From Litoditis marina (lineage: Eukaryota; Nematoda; Chromadorea; Rhabditida; Rhabditidae), in the NCBI GenBank assembly GCA_964036275.1, contig OZ038437.1, forward strand, positions 16,586,090 through 16,650,089: DNA of 64,000 bases. The letters are read 5' to 3'. Each line of letters opens with the position of its first letter. Position 1 is the first letter of the stretch. Position numbers and translations under genes: made by a program. Below the pieces are notes generated by a model, which was not told the DNA's origin, did no database searches, and saw only the letters and a list, made by a program, of their open reading frames with translations. This document shows positions 46,734 through 58,299 of this stretch, in pieces.

Positions 46734-47745
46734 CTAGCCGGTCGCGCGGCTCCCGCCGCGCGCCCCGCTAGCTGGGGGTGGACCCCCAGACCCCCCTCTT
46801 AATTGCTTCTCGGTCTGTGGAAGTTATCTCATAGTTTTCACTATTTCTGAGATCAAATACGAACTTTTTGATTTTTGATCTTTGGTCTTCGGTTTTTGGT
46901 AGATCATCAATGACACTCTTCTTATCATATCCTGAAAGTTTCAGATCTTCACGATCATTTAGAGAGCCGTAGTGAATCTCAGAAAGTTAGCTGCAATATA
47001 GCTTAAATGGAGTTTCGACCAAAAACGTTATAACTCGTGAACGGATGAATATTTTTTCATAATTTTTGTGGGAAAGTTGATCACTACTGCGCGTTTTCAT
47101 TTGCTCTATAGAACATCAATTTTGGAAAAGTTTGAATTTTTGACCTTACATAGGCGAGGTCATAAGTCAAAAACGCATCGATATTATTTTTAGTGATAAT
47201 TATTAAAAGTATTGGCTCGAGTAGATAAACTCATACTGTGAGTTCTAACATCACTTCTCTTTTCCTTCCGGTGTTCTATGAAAAAGTGTAAAAAGGCGAA
47301 TAAAAAATCAACCGATGTAGGCTCGCAAACTTTGCACCTAGTTTTGAACTCAGCTTTCCAAGTGGATCATTCTACCAATTGACAACTTTTTCTGAAAGTT
47401 GCAACATGCCGATTTCCTTGTTTTGAGTTTCAAATTTTTTTCAAACTCTCGCCACTAATCGATAAATGGTACTGTAGGTTTTTCGTCATAACATGTTGTT
47501 TATCATTGCCGTTCATTTATGTTGACAAAGTTATGTCGAGTTTCATTCAGCCAATCGCTCTCTATGAAAACGATGACGTCATCGTTTTTCCATATTATTG
47601 TTTGCCCAAAATCAATAAATCAATAATTTCGCTATCCGTCTGTATGTAGCAGGTTGTCTTAGTAGGCAGCATGCATGGCCAAATTTTTAAGGAAATCAAA
47701 AGCAAAAAAAAGTGCGTGATCCACCTTTATGTAGTACAAGGTGAC
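46734..47745. mobile_element. ACTAGCCGGTCGCGCGG repeat, full copy
   Basis: Begins ACTAGCCGGTCGCGCGGCTC with a GC-rich head (CGCGCGGCTCCCGCCGCGCG palindrome) and a CCCCCAGACCCCCC run. The interior is AT-rich, and it ends CCACCTTTATGTAGTAC.AGG. No long open frame. Class not assigned. Confidence 0.6.
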
Positions 47746-48004
47746 TAGCCGGTCGCGCGGCTCCCGCCGCGCGCCCCGCTAGCTGGGGGTGGACCCCCAG
47801 ACCCCCCCCCCCTCTTAATTGCTTCTCGGTCTGTAGAAGTTATCTCATAGTTTTCACTATTTCTGAGATCAAATACGAACTTTTTGATGTTTGATCTTTG
47901 GTCTCTGATTTTTTGGTAGATCATCAATGATTGCATGGCCAAATTTTTAAGGAAATCAAAAGCAAAAAAAAGTGCGTGATCCACCTTTATGTAGTACTAG
48001 GTGA
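47743..48004. mobile_element. ACTAGCCGGTCGCGCGG repeat, internally deleted copy
   Basis: Directly abuts the full copy and has the same first ~190 bp and last ~75 bp with about 750 bp of interior missing; both copies end GTGACT. Either a second insertion at the end of the first or an unequal-exchange product. Confidence 0.6.
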
Positions 48005-48078
48005 CTCTACTCCGCTCAAGGGGTTCGCACTTTTCTGCTTAAATTTTTCCTTTGTTTGTTTTGATGAATCACCAACTA

Positions 48079-48097
48079 GTTTGGCATAAATTCGATC
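48079..48097 (+). other. Hairpin exon copy N
   Basis: GTTTGG-CATAAAT-TCGATC; three Watson-Crick and two G-T pairs, one mismatch. The only copy without an AG acceptor before it (TTTTGATGAATC). Its right part still ends CACCATGA|GTAAGT. Confidence 0.35.
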
Positions 48098-49400
48098 ATT
48101 TCATGTTTTATCGGAAACCAAGCCCACCATGAGTAAGTTTCATCAGCTTTTATGTTATTCTGACCAATCATTCTGAGCTGAGGTGAACTTGAACCTTGTT
48201 ACTAGCTTTACCTTTAGTTACTGATCGTTAAAAGTTGAAATGTACTTCACTGGCCCCTAATCAAGTTTATCAGCCACACTGCGTTCCTATTGAGAATTTA
48301 AACTTAAAAAAACCCAATTCTAAATTTTTTTTAAGTTTCAGGGTTGCCTCGCTGTCTATTTTGCTGTCGATGAGCATCTATATGAAAAACAACGATATTT
48401 TGTTTAGTGAAACTCCGTTTGGAACTAATAGAATTCATGGACCCATTATAAAAAAATATCGATGACCATTTGTGTACCGATTTCTCGCATTCCATTATCA
48501 ACTTTCATGTGTCAGTATCATATAAATACTTCATTCCGTCTGAACAGTGGTAACATCGAAATACAAAAAAATTGATAAACAAATGTATAAGTGTGCATGA
48601 ATTGGTACTTTTTCATATTCATAACCGAAGCGTAAAAACTAACGTTTTTCAGTTACAAAAAAGCAGTATACTTGACAGGTGCATACTAAATTGTCTCGCC
48701 TATCTTATTTGGTGAAAGTATATATGAAACCTTCCCAGAATGATGATACTGTTCACTAAATCAGCTTTATATTATATAAACTCAAGTAACAACTAATTGA
48801 AAATTACACGCTCTATTTGAACTATTGAGAACAAATGTTCAGCTCTATGAGCTCGAACTTGGTGAAACTTGCAACAAATTTCACCTTGAATCATGTGCGT
48901 TAAAGTCATATTGGGTTTTATTAGTACAACAAAATTGACTTGAAACAAGTATAAATGAAGAAGTTGTTTTTAGAAGTCTAGAACTTGTTACGGGTTTGCG
49001 TGTTATGTATAGGGCTCGTATAAAGAAGGCTTTTACAGTGTATCTCACCTTACCTAAAAGTGTTTTTCTTTGGATCATGTTGCTTTTTCATTCGAATATA
49101 GCACAATATGGCGTTTACAACGATCAAAACACAACGCGGATTTGGTCTCCTCTTATAACCAGTTGTTATTCACAAACTTGCAGATAGAAAACAGCATGGC
49201 GCAAACTGCCAAACCAGTTTATACGTGAAAGACGAAATATAGGTCATCGTTTACTGAGAAGTTATCGTTGATTTCGTGTTATACGAGATTCTCAACCTTT
49301 CCGAACAATTTTTGACTCTGTTTTCAATCAAATGATTTATATTTGAATGTTTTACCATACACAAAACTGAAACATAGTTTTCAGTTGCATATTTCATGTT

Positions 49401-49419
49401 GTTTGACTTATATTCAAGC
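49401..49419 (+). other. Hairpin exon copy O
   Basis: GTTTGA-CTTATAT-TCAAGC, 16 nt after TTTTCAG; six pairs with one G-T. The farthest copy. Confidence 0.5.
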
Positions 49420-49499
49420 AGACTGAAAATATTCAATGGACAATGAATTGATTATTGGCGGATTAGCTGAAGATATCAATCCTCCTTGAAATCTCCGGT

Positions 49500-51225
49500 G
49501 AGTTTCTTGTTTATGACACATGAACAACCTATGATGCTTCCGATCGATAATTTAGAATTTCTGAAGATTCACGGTCTACTATCATCCTTTTTTTAGAAAT
49601 TAGCCTTCTCCAATGAACTGTCGTTGAAGTATGATTACGTTAATGTGCTCAGTAAAAGATGTACTCAAAACCGTTTCGACCCTGATTTAAGACGGTTTTG
49701 GTTTGACAATTTTGAGAGGAGAAGCATTCGCCATGACGTCATTTCATGTTGTTCTGACCACTTATTTCAAGCTGAAGTAAACTTGAAACTTTTCTCAGTC
49801 AAACATCGTTTTGAACCAGACGTTCAAAACGAAAGTTAGACAATATGAGTTTCTGACAGAAACACGTTGATAGCTTAAACTTTAATTACTTGTCTTGAGA
49901 CACTCCACGTGCGGTGACGTCATGGCAAACGCTACTTGGCAAACGGAGAAGAGACGAAATGAAACGGACAGTGGTATACCTGTCAAGCTGCTGGTCAACT
50001 AAGGTGCTGATAACGTTCAGGAACAGAAACATTACAGAAGGTAGGACACCAATAAGGAAATTTACATGATTCTGATCAACTTGAGGCGTTGAGAAAAACG
50101 TTTATATAAAAATGGAGAAGAATTAGTGATTTACAAAAAAAATACAGTTTTATTAAAGTGGTACAAAGCATCACTGTCGAGACCAGCAATGAGCGCTTAC
50201 AATGATAATTATAAATTAGCATAGCATGCTGTGAGGCGAGACATTACGCGAATGAGGAGAAGTTAGATGGTTGTACAAAATTTCCCTGGGACAGAACTTG
50301 ATTCCCCGCGGGTCAGAACGTGATTTCTCCATATTGGCGTCTGGCGTCATAAGCCGATACTACTAAGAGTAGTGGGCAGGAACGGATATTCGCTAAAACC
50401 GGACGAGATGTTCTTACCATAGTCAGGAACACTTTTCTTGGGAGAAATTTATATTATATCGGATAATTACAGATGTCAAGTCCCTCAATATCTGTTGCAA
50501 AGTTTGGACCAAAATTTCGTCCACACATGTTAAACGAGTGTTCTAAGTAGAATAGAAAATTCAAGTGCTAACTCATCAGCGTGTGTGTCAGCGTCCCATT
50601 TTAAGATGGATGCGGATGACGCACTTAGATTAGATGACCTGGAATAAAATGTTTAGCTTGCTTATCAAGAACCGTGATTCTGTAAGTAACTTCCTATGAA
50701 TTGATGATGTGATTGCACATGTTTTTTTAATGTATATAGACTCTTTTCCCACGGGGGCTGGCGGTGGTGACCCGCGTTCTCGCCTTGCCCCAGTCTTGTG
50801 GCGAGCTCTGAATGTTGTGTTCTATCTCGATATAGATAATGATGAAATTAGCTTTGAACCACTCATATATAGTTATGTTTGTTTCATATTTTCCCATTTA
50901 TTGAATTTTCTGTTCTCCGCACTATTGAAGCAAGAAAATGAACAGATTCGACATTTTCAATATTCCAATCAATGTTGAATAATGAACTGTCGAAAAAGCA
51001 GTGTTTGCAATCTGCTTGGCATAAGACAAAATCGAAAACTTCATATTTTCTAACACGTTTTCCACAAATTCAAAATTCAAGATTCAATATTTAGTTCACT
51101 CCATATTTTCAATATTTTTCATAGTTATTTCCATATTTTTCATAGTTATTTCCATATTTTTCATAGAATAATGAAAAGTGCAATTGTTTGAATTATCTAT
51201 ACCATACGTATTGACGTTTGTTCAC
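49500..51225. other. No gene recognised
   Basis: Open frames here have no splice or domain support. A short direct repeat CATAGTTATTTCCATATTTT lies near 51.12 kb. Confidence 0.4.
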
Positions 51226-51246
51226 ATATGATCCCACACTTCCCTG

Positions 51247-52067
51247 AGCTGATGTTGGCATATCATAAGGATAGCAATGTGGCATCATTCATCTGGCTCG
51301 GCCTTATAACCTTTGAAAACGGGACCTCCATATGGAGTGATGAAACACCGATCGACTACTCGAATTACGACAAAAATAGGACAATTGACGATAAAAACGG
51401 GTGCACGGTGGTGAGCAAATGGTTTTCACAAGTTGAATTTTTGCGGGATTCCAAGTGGGACTCAACCCCCCCCCCCCTCTTGCTCACATCTACGTTAGCC
51501 CCGAGAGAATGAGAAGACGAAATAACTCTGCTGCACACAGTAGGAATCATGTTTGGTCCAATCTGTTCCGAGCTCAAGCTGGTCGCAAGTCTGAAATTTA
51601 TCAAGGATGGTCTGGTAGGAGCTGAATCTCGTTTCTTGCTTTTCACAACGCGCCCAAATTTAGTCTCCACGAGTTCTTTACGAGATATTCACATGAGTTC
51701 CATATTCGACAGTATTCAATAGAAGTGAAAATATCTATTAAACTGTGTGATTTGGAACGACGACTGTGTTTCATAAACATCAAAAGTACCCAATAAAGAG
51801 AAAAGCGAAAATGAAACTGTTTTTGTTTGGACTGGACTTAGTATCAAATCCATCGTGCATGTAGGTAGTTCATGAAAAACAGTGAATCATGTTTTTTTTC
51901 TGTTTTATTCACAAAAACGTCAATTTTAGATGTCTTTGAACACTGTTGGAGATTTTCGTCGTGGATTTTGGTACACAGCTGATTGCGCGAACAACTCGAC
52001 ACCACAAGCCAGCGAACTTATATGCAAGAAAAACCGTATTACTGAAATACTCTATCTATATCAATAA
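51247..52067 (+). pseudogene. Truncated C-type lectin copy (C-terminal half only)
   Basis: Two exons match the last two of the longer lectin gene downstream. 51247-51410: LMLAYHKDSNVASFIWLGLI then FENGTSIWSDETPIDYSNYD..., ending CTV|GTGAGC. 51930-52067 after TTTTAG: ...FRRGFWYTADCANNSTP...ICKK, TAA. FIWLGL, WSD..P..YSNY and C...C are typical of the CTLD. The acceptor of the first exon is degraded (TTCCCTGAG) and nothing upstream encodes the N-terminal part of a CTLD, so it is a 5'-truncated duplicate. Confidence 0.65.
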
Positions 52068-52205
52068 AATAATTAACTTTTCGGGTTTCACAAGTTGTAC
52101 TTTTTAAGAAAACACTGATCATAATAAACGGATATTTTGCTACGTTTGCTATTATTCCCCTCTCGCTTTCTTTATCTTTAGCGAACATGCAAGAAAAACC
52201 GTATT

Positions 52206-52399
52206 ATTCTCCTCGCCAACGGAAAGGCGGGCGGGTACTGTATATCTCACTTTCCGCTGTGTACGCACACATGTCTTCGATTTCAAAGCCGGCTCGTTAT
52301 GTGCTCTAATAGCGCAGTGGTTCGCGCTCTGCTACGAAACTTTTGCTCGTAGGTTCGATTCCGGCAAGAGAGAAACTCATAAATTTGAAACTCACTATA
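52206..52399 (+). mobile_element. tRNA-like TATAGT element, copy 11
   Basis: CTCGCCAACGGAAAGGCGGG to AACTCACTATA; AGCGCAGTGGTTCGCGC and GGTTCGATTCCGGCAAGAG. Just downstream of the truncated lectin. Confidence 0.7.
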
Positions 52400-52766
52400 C
52401 TGCAACACATAATTGAAATCACCAACTCATTAATTATACCTGTCACAAAAATTATATGTTCACCTTGAAACACATAAAAGTTTACTTTTTCACTTCTCAA
52501 AACACGCAAATGTTCATAAATGGTTTTCGTAAGCTTTGCATGCATAAATACGTTTGTTGGTCAAAGGCAAGAGTGAGAGAGGATTATTCTGTAGGGGACA
52601 ACATTGACACTATCAGGTGCTAATCCGCTAAGAGGTGCAATGACAGTCCATTGAACAAACCGTTCTGCGTTCAAAAACTTTCAACGGTCCACTTTTATAT
52701 TTACAATTTATTATTTCTTAGTATGTATATATAATTCACAGTATTCTTCTGTATACGTGTTCAGCG

Positions 52767-55700
52767 ATGCTTCGATTTGTCCTTTTCTCCCTCCTCCTTT
52801 TCTTTTCTGCAACCGCTGATCTGAGCTGCGAACTGGGTGGAATTCTCAATACGGAGTGAGTGGAATGTATTAGAAATTCATAGCGTTTTCATGTGAATTC
52901 AAAAAACCACATTTTGCGTTCTTTCCGTATTACAAAAAAAGTTCAACATTTCTGAGGCCGTATGCATGGTACATCCCGGGACGGGTTGGGATGCTAACCC
53001 GAGCTATTTCCCGGCCAATTCAGCTCGGGATAGCATCCCAACCCGGCCCGGGATGCTTCATGCATACGGCCTCTGGTGTTATATAGACCCGGTCATTGCC
53101 ACTGAGACTTGGCAGAAAGTTAATGAGTTTTGCTGTCAATTGTTCACCGCTTTATTTTTCAAAAACTGCAAATTTCTGTTACGAACAAAAACACCTTTAA
53201 CAATACTCATGTTTTCTCTATGAAATAGGCATTCGAAAATCTTTGCACGTTGCCAATGGGTCTCGGTGGCGATGAAACGAACCATATCAAGTGTAACGTC
53301 TTTCTACTTGATGTCTGATTCAGGTTATCACTGTGTATAATTCCGTTGTTTCGAGGAACGTTCATGGAGGTAAGTGGAAAATTTCAATTCATTCTGTGCA
53401 TGACGCCTTCTCCTTCAAAAGTCAATTATTGCAATCGTACAGAGAGAATGTAATTGGAGAGAAAAAGAGAGAGGGGGAGAGAGAATGAAGGGAGAAAAGA
53501 AGCAGTGAGACAGAAAGGGGGAATATAGATAGAAAACTAGAGAGAGAAAAACAGACAGAAAGATAATGAAGTAGAAAACCGAAGCGAAAGAAAGAGAGGA
53601 TTGAGAGAAAGAAAAATAGAAGGAAACAAAATAGTTGCAGGCCGAAAGTGCCTGTACTGCTAGAGGTGCCATTCTGCCCATTATTTTGAATCCAGCAATG
53701 GACGACGGGTTATACGATCAGTCACTCGGTCAGTTTCAGCCAGTTCAAGGAGACCGGAACACAACTTGAGCAGAGGTTTTGTTTCGGGCTGCTTCCAACT
53801 GTATTGAGATCAGAGAGCACAAATAACTCGTATATTAGCTTGATCAGTTTATTTTACATTCACATGACAATGCCGCGCGACACCCAACGCGTCCAATCAA
53901 ACGTAGGATACAGCAGCTTTACGAGAAACCAGGGTGCTCTCCGGTCTCCCTTCATGTGCACGTATGGCAGGGTTCATACTTCCTGTCGCTGAATTCGGCA
54001 GCACGCGCGACAACACACAAATCATGATTATCGATCGCGTCGCTTGTTGCCGAATTCCGCTACAGCGACGTCGCGTCGCCAATTGGGTGTTCATACTTTT
54101 TTGTTGCCAAATCACGTCGCTGTCGCTTAATTAGGCGACGATTGCTGCCGAATTCAGCGACAAGTGTAGTTTACTAGCTAGTAAAATACATGAAGCGTCG
54201 CTAATTGGTTTTTGTTCAGTTTCTTCTCCATTACTTTAATTTTTCAATTTTAAATGATTATTTGGGTAGATACTAACTCAGTTAAAACATATATTACTTC
54301 TTTCAAAATTATTTCCCGGTAAATGGAGTGGGAAAAGATCTGGTTTTGACTTTCTAAAGCTATCAAAACAAATTGTCTACACTCTATATTGATTGTAAGT
54401 TTATTAAAACTTCGAAAATCACACTTTCGAACTTTAAGTGAGTTTTAAAACCAATTTGATCATTAGTCTAGAGTTAAACATTGAATCATATAGAAACATC
54501 GCTCTTTGCATCATGATAGAAATTTTCACCAATCAACCATGCAATAAGGTTTTTGGAACAATCTGAATTAAAATTATTAAGTAAAACTGATATTTTACAA
54601 AAATAGCATTGTTTTAAACAAAAATATGACATTTAGTAACAAACGGAGGAAAAAGTCGTTCATACTTTTTGGTAGCTAGATTAAGCGACATTGCTGCTGC
54701 CAAATTGAGCGACAGCAGCATTTCGAAAATGCTACGCGGCGACTGCTGCTGTCGCCTAATTCGGCGACAGAAAGTATGAACCCTGCCTATGGAAGAGCAT
54801 CCCAATGAAATTTTTTTTCCGGACTCAACGAACCGTTCAAATTTTGTTTTCTATTCGCAAAGAATGTTCTATCGAACAGTTTACTTCGTTGGCGTCAATT
54901 TGGTAAGCAGTTCAATGAGATGATGTGAGCGAACTTTAATTGAGCTATATAGTCGTCGCCAACAGAAGGGCGGGAGGGTACTGTATATCTCACTTATCGC
55001 TGTGTACGCACACATGTCTATCGATTCCAAAGCTTGCCAGTTTGGTGCTCTGATAGCGTAGTGGTTAGCGTTCTTAGCGTTCTGCTACGAATCTTTTGCT
55101 CGCAGTTTCGATTCCGGCGAGAGACAGAAATTAATCAATTTGGCACACACTATACCTTATAGCTGCTCAGGCTAAAAATAACAAGCAACAAACATTTTGA
55201 AAGTGTAGGGTAGGAAACAACGTAGAAAAATAAGAACTACATGACTTATTTTCAAAATGAAATATCTCCATATTTCCAGGCTACAACTTTGACGGTAAGG
55301 ATATTTGGTTGGGAAAAGACCCGAACAATAACCGATGGTTGAATGGGGACATTATCAGCTACAGCAACTGGCAAACTGGGACAAACGGTTGGTGTTCCTT
55401 CTCTCGAAGTGCACAACACTGCAGTTACTAAGTTGCATTCATGAATATTGTATTATAAAATGATACTATTACAATATATTTGACCAAAAGTTGGTCGTAG
55501 TTTGGTCCCTATAAGAATTGTTAAAGTCAAACTAGAAACTCGGTTCGACTCGAACATTTTCCGTTTCTAAAACATTTACCAAAACTCGAAAACTCGAAAT
55601 TTTCCCAGTACTCGAATACTCAAAATTTTTAACTCGATTAACAACCCTAGTTCCTATGCACGTTTTCGTTTACGATTTTGCCGACAACGAACGATGTCAA

Positions 55701-58297
55701 ACTGAAAACCCATGCGAGAGGGTGATCGTGTAGATACTATTTGTTGAAAGAGAACTTTACACGTCGCCTTTTCTTCTTTTCCTAGTGTACTAGATGCTAT
55801 AACTCCTATAACACACGCGTTGGAATGGGTCACGCGTTGTTTGACTAAAAGTTCTTCTCAATATAGCCATGGAAACCAAATTTTTTTTGTTCACGTATTT
55901 TTTCCTATACTTCCTCTCGTAGTTGGTTGGGTAGTATCACGAAAGTGTGAATTCGTGATGAAATAGCACATGCATTTTCCACCAATGTTTGTCAACGTGT
56001 ATTGCATGTGATGGGAATTTTACAATTATCTTTATTTTTATGATTTTTTATTCACTTCTTGGTTTATTTGAATTGAAGTTTTATTTTATTTCAGTACTAA
56101 ACATCTCGTGTGCTGTGTTTGGTCGTAGCGGTGGTTTGAGCTGGATCCCGCAGGATTGTTCCTCCACTTTTCTCATTGTTTGCACCTACGTCCCTCCAAA
56201 GCGTGAGTTTTGCAATTAAACTGATTGAATAATAAAAGTTGAAAACATTAATACAAAAAAAGATCAAAAAATGAAACGGTGATTAAGAACTGTGATTGTG
56301 CAAAACATGAAGTGTTCGTTACAAAAAGCCGAAATTCACGTTAGCGACAATGTACTTGTGAATCATAATCCAAATCATTTGGTGTCTGTTGAAAGTTCAC
56401 TATCAAACAAAATGGTTAATCAGAGTGAAAACACACGTTACACGCATTCAAACAAGTTTTACGTGTATTCAAGTTTGTTTATCAGTAGAATCTATATATT
56501 CTCTCTGTAGAAACAGCCAAAACACCAAGTTTATTTCTGCAGGTCTATGTGATGATGACTACAAATATTTGACCGTTGATGGTGTTTCTGGGTGCTATGT
56601 AGTGAGTTGAGTTTTTTTCGTTATGGAACTTTACAATTGTTTTAAGAAACTAAAAAAACATATATGTTCTGTTTTAAAACTACTCGTAGTACTAGATTTG
56701 CTCAGAACAACACGCAGGGAACGTCAATGGTCATTTTGTAATCGCTACGGTTAAAGGAGGACAGAATGGAAAGCTAGTTCAGGTATAGTCTTTTCCATTC
56801 CCACTGAGACTCCTTCTCCTACAGTAGGATTTCGAAACTTCCAAGCCGTTTTGCTCACTTACTTTTGGTCGGAGAAGTTGAGGATTTTCGTACCTCAGTC
56901 TCCTTCGCTGGTAGAGTAAATATACCAGAGCCTTTTCCATGAACTACACTTTCAGCTTCACAACAGCCTTCGGAAAGTTTGTAAGATTACTGTAGGAGTC
57001 TCAGTAGGAATGGTGTGAACTATACCTCGGGGTACCTAAATATAACGTTGTGCTCGCCAAAACAGACTAAAACATATGAACCGTATACAAACTAGGTCTG
57101 TTAGTTTGAGTGAAAAAGATATATATCAGTTTCTCTCGCGCAGCTCTTCCATATACACTTTCTTTTCTGTCCCCCTTTAAACGGAAAATTTCATGAGAAA
57201 CAAGTTACCTTGACATGGTGACGACTCAAACACATGTTTCATGACTCGCGTCATGCGGATTTTTCATTCAAAACCAACCTTCCACTCCTGACCTATCGGT
57301 TTATGCTCTCGATATAGAATTGGTGATTTGAATATGATTAAACTGTTTGATTTTGTATTTTTCCATGCTTATCCCGATGGTGGTATATTCGTTGGCGCCG
57401 GCGGTAAATGTTTGGCAACAAGCAATTTGGCTGCACAAGTCGCTTCAATACATTCGGAGACTGAAAACGAACTGATCCTCCGTGAGTTTAATCTACTAAA
57501 ACCTGACGCGAAAAGACGTTTCTGCGCCTCTTCCCTTTTCAGGTCTTGTGAAGAGAAAAAACTCATTCAGAGAGAATCAGGTCAAAGATATATCAATCTA
57601 AAAAAAAATGCTTAATCTCCAAAGGTTTTCATGTTTCTCTACTTCAGAGTTGTTGATGGTAGATCATGTGAACACCAATAATGACGCCTTTTTCTGGCTC
57701 GGACTCACCACGGACAAAAACGGGACCTCCACATGGAGTGATGGATCTCCAATCAACTACTCGAATTATGATGAGTTGGTACCAACTGGCAAGACGAATG
57801 TGTGCACGGTGGTACGTAAATCATCTAAAACTTCGGTCACACTCCTATTTTTGTGTTGGTTCGATGTTGCATTTTAATCCTGTGAAGAGCTTTGAAGTTT
57901 TTGAATCCCTGGTCTGTAAACTAACGTAGGTGTGAAGAAAGATTCGTTTTTAGCATTTTTGATGTCGCCTGATCTAAAAGTACTGGGTTTTGTGATGCGT
58001 TCATCACTAAACTTCAGTAAAATTTGAACTTTTGTCAGGTCGATTGCAAAATATGAAAAAAAAATCTCAAAACGTTAGGTGTCCCAATGTAGGATCACAC
58101 AACGCGACGAGAACGTAGGTAGACTTTTCAAGAGTTTACAGCATTGTTATGATGCATGCTGAATTCACACTTTACTGAATATTTTTCAGATATTAATGAA
58201 CAGCAACGGATCTCATCGTCGTGGTTTCTGGTACACAACTTCTTGCGACAACCACTCAACCATCGGAACTATTTGCAAGAGAAAACCGTATCATTAG
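52767..58297 (+). CDS. C-type lectin domain protein (clec-like), two CTLDs, partly degraded
   Basis: Exons supported by phase: 52767-52855 (signal peptide MLRFVLFSLLLFFSATA, then DLSCELGG), 53324-53369, 55280-55387 (GKDIWLGKDPNNNRWLNG then DIISYSNWQTG), 56095-56202 (NISCAVFGRSGGLSWIPQDC...VCTYVPPK), 56543-56601 (LCDDDYKYLTVDGVSGCYV), 56696-56782, about 57370-57481 (GGKCLATSNLAAQVASIHSE), 57648-57811 (AFFWLGLTTDKNGTSTWSDG then SPINYSNY), 58190-58297 (RRGFWYTTSCD...ICKRKPYH, stop). AATAAA at 58389. Expected product: secreted, with two C-type lectin folds; such proteins are often intestinal or immune-related in nematodes. The N-terminal half of CTLD1 (between 53.4 and 55.3 kb) was not found, and the acceptor before the 57.4 kb exon is unclear. 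Two mobile elements occupy the gap, so the gene may be broken. Confidence 0.6.
52956..53073. mobile_element. 118-bp near-perfect foldback element
   Basis: GAGGCCGTATGCATG at the left and CATGCATACGGCCTC at the right; arms of about 52 bp with CATCCCGGGACGGGTTGGGA opposing TCCCAACCCGGCCCGGGATG. GC-rich, in the first intron of the lectin gene. Confidence 0.75.
53090..53276. mobile_element. Element with CCACTGAGAC..GGCA ends
   Basis: CCACTGAGACTTGGCA at the left and TTGCCAATGGGTCTCGGTGG at the right, inverted. Same family as the element nested at 32.9 kb. Confidence 0.5.
53455..53630. repeat. GA-rich low-complexity tract
   Basis: Purine-rich GAGAGA/AGAAAG run. The minus-strand open frame over it is an artefact. 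Confidence 0.8.
53966..54787. mobile_element. GGCAGGGTTCATACTT-ended element, copy 2 (822 bp)
   Basis: Same ends as the 13.7 kb element (GGCAGGGTTCATACTTCC ... AAGTATGAACCCTGCC), flanked by TAT on both sides. The left 200 bp and right 150 bp are GTCGC-rich; the central 450 bp is AT-rich and unrelated to copy 1. No transposase frame. Lies in the lectin gene where CTLD1 exons are missing. Confidence 0.75.
54948..55154 (+). mobile_element. tRNA-like TATAGT element, copy 12
   Basis: TATAGTCGTCGCCAACAGAA to CACACACTATA. An extra 10-bp TTAGCGTTCT duplication sits within the A-box region; TTTCGATTCCGGCGAG replaces the usual B box by one base. Confidence 0.75.
55515..55650. repeat. Degenerate ACTCGAAA-word array
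   Basis: As at 37.7 kb, ending CTCGATTAACAACCCTA. In a lectin intron. Confidence 0.55.
56784..57024. mobile_element. TATAGTCTTTTCCATTCCC element
   Basis: TATAGTCTTTTCCATTCCCA and GGAATGGTGTGAACTATA, plus CTGAGACTCC / GGAGTCTCAG, form inverted ends around 241 bp. A right-end fragment (TACTGTAGGAGTTTCAGTGG...GCTATACC) lies at 34.57-34.61 kb. It sits immediately behind the lectin exon ending CAG|GT, so part of that donor site belongs to the element. Confidence 0.65.
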
Positions 58298-58299
58298 AG

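Noticed and set aside
52956..53223. 85-codon open frame starting MVHPGTGWDANP
   Set aside because: Its first half is the 118-bp foldback element, which is open by chance.
53415..53681. Minus-strand frame rich in S, F and L
   Set aside because: Product of the GA-rich tract.
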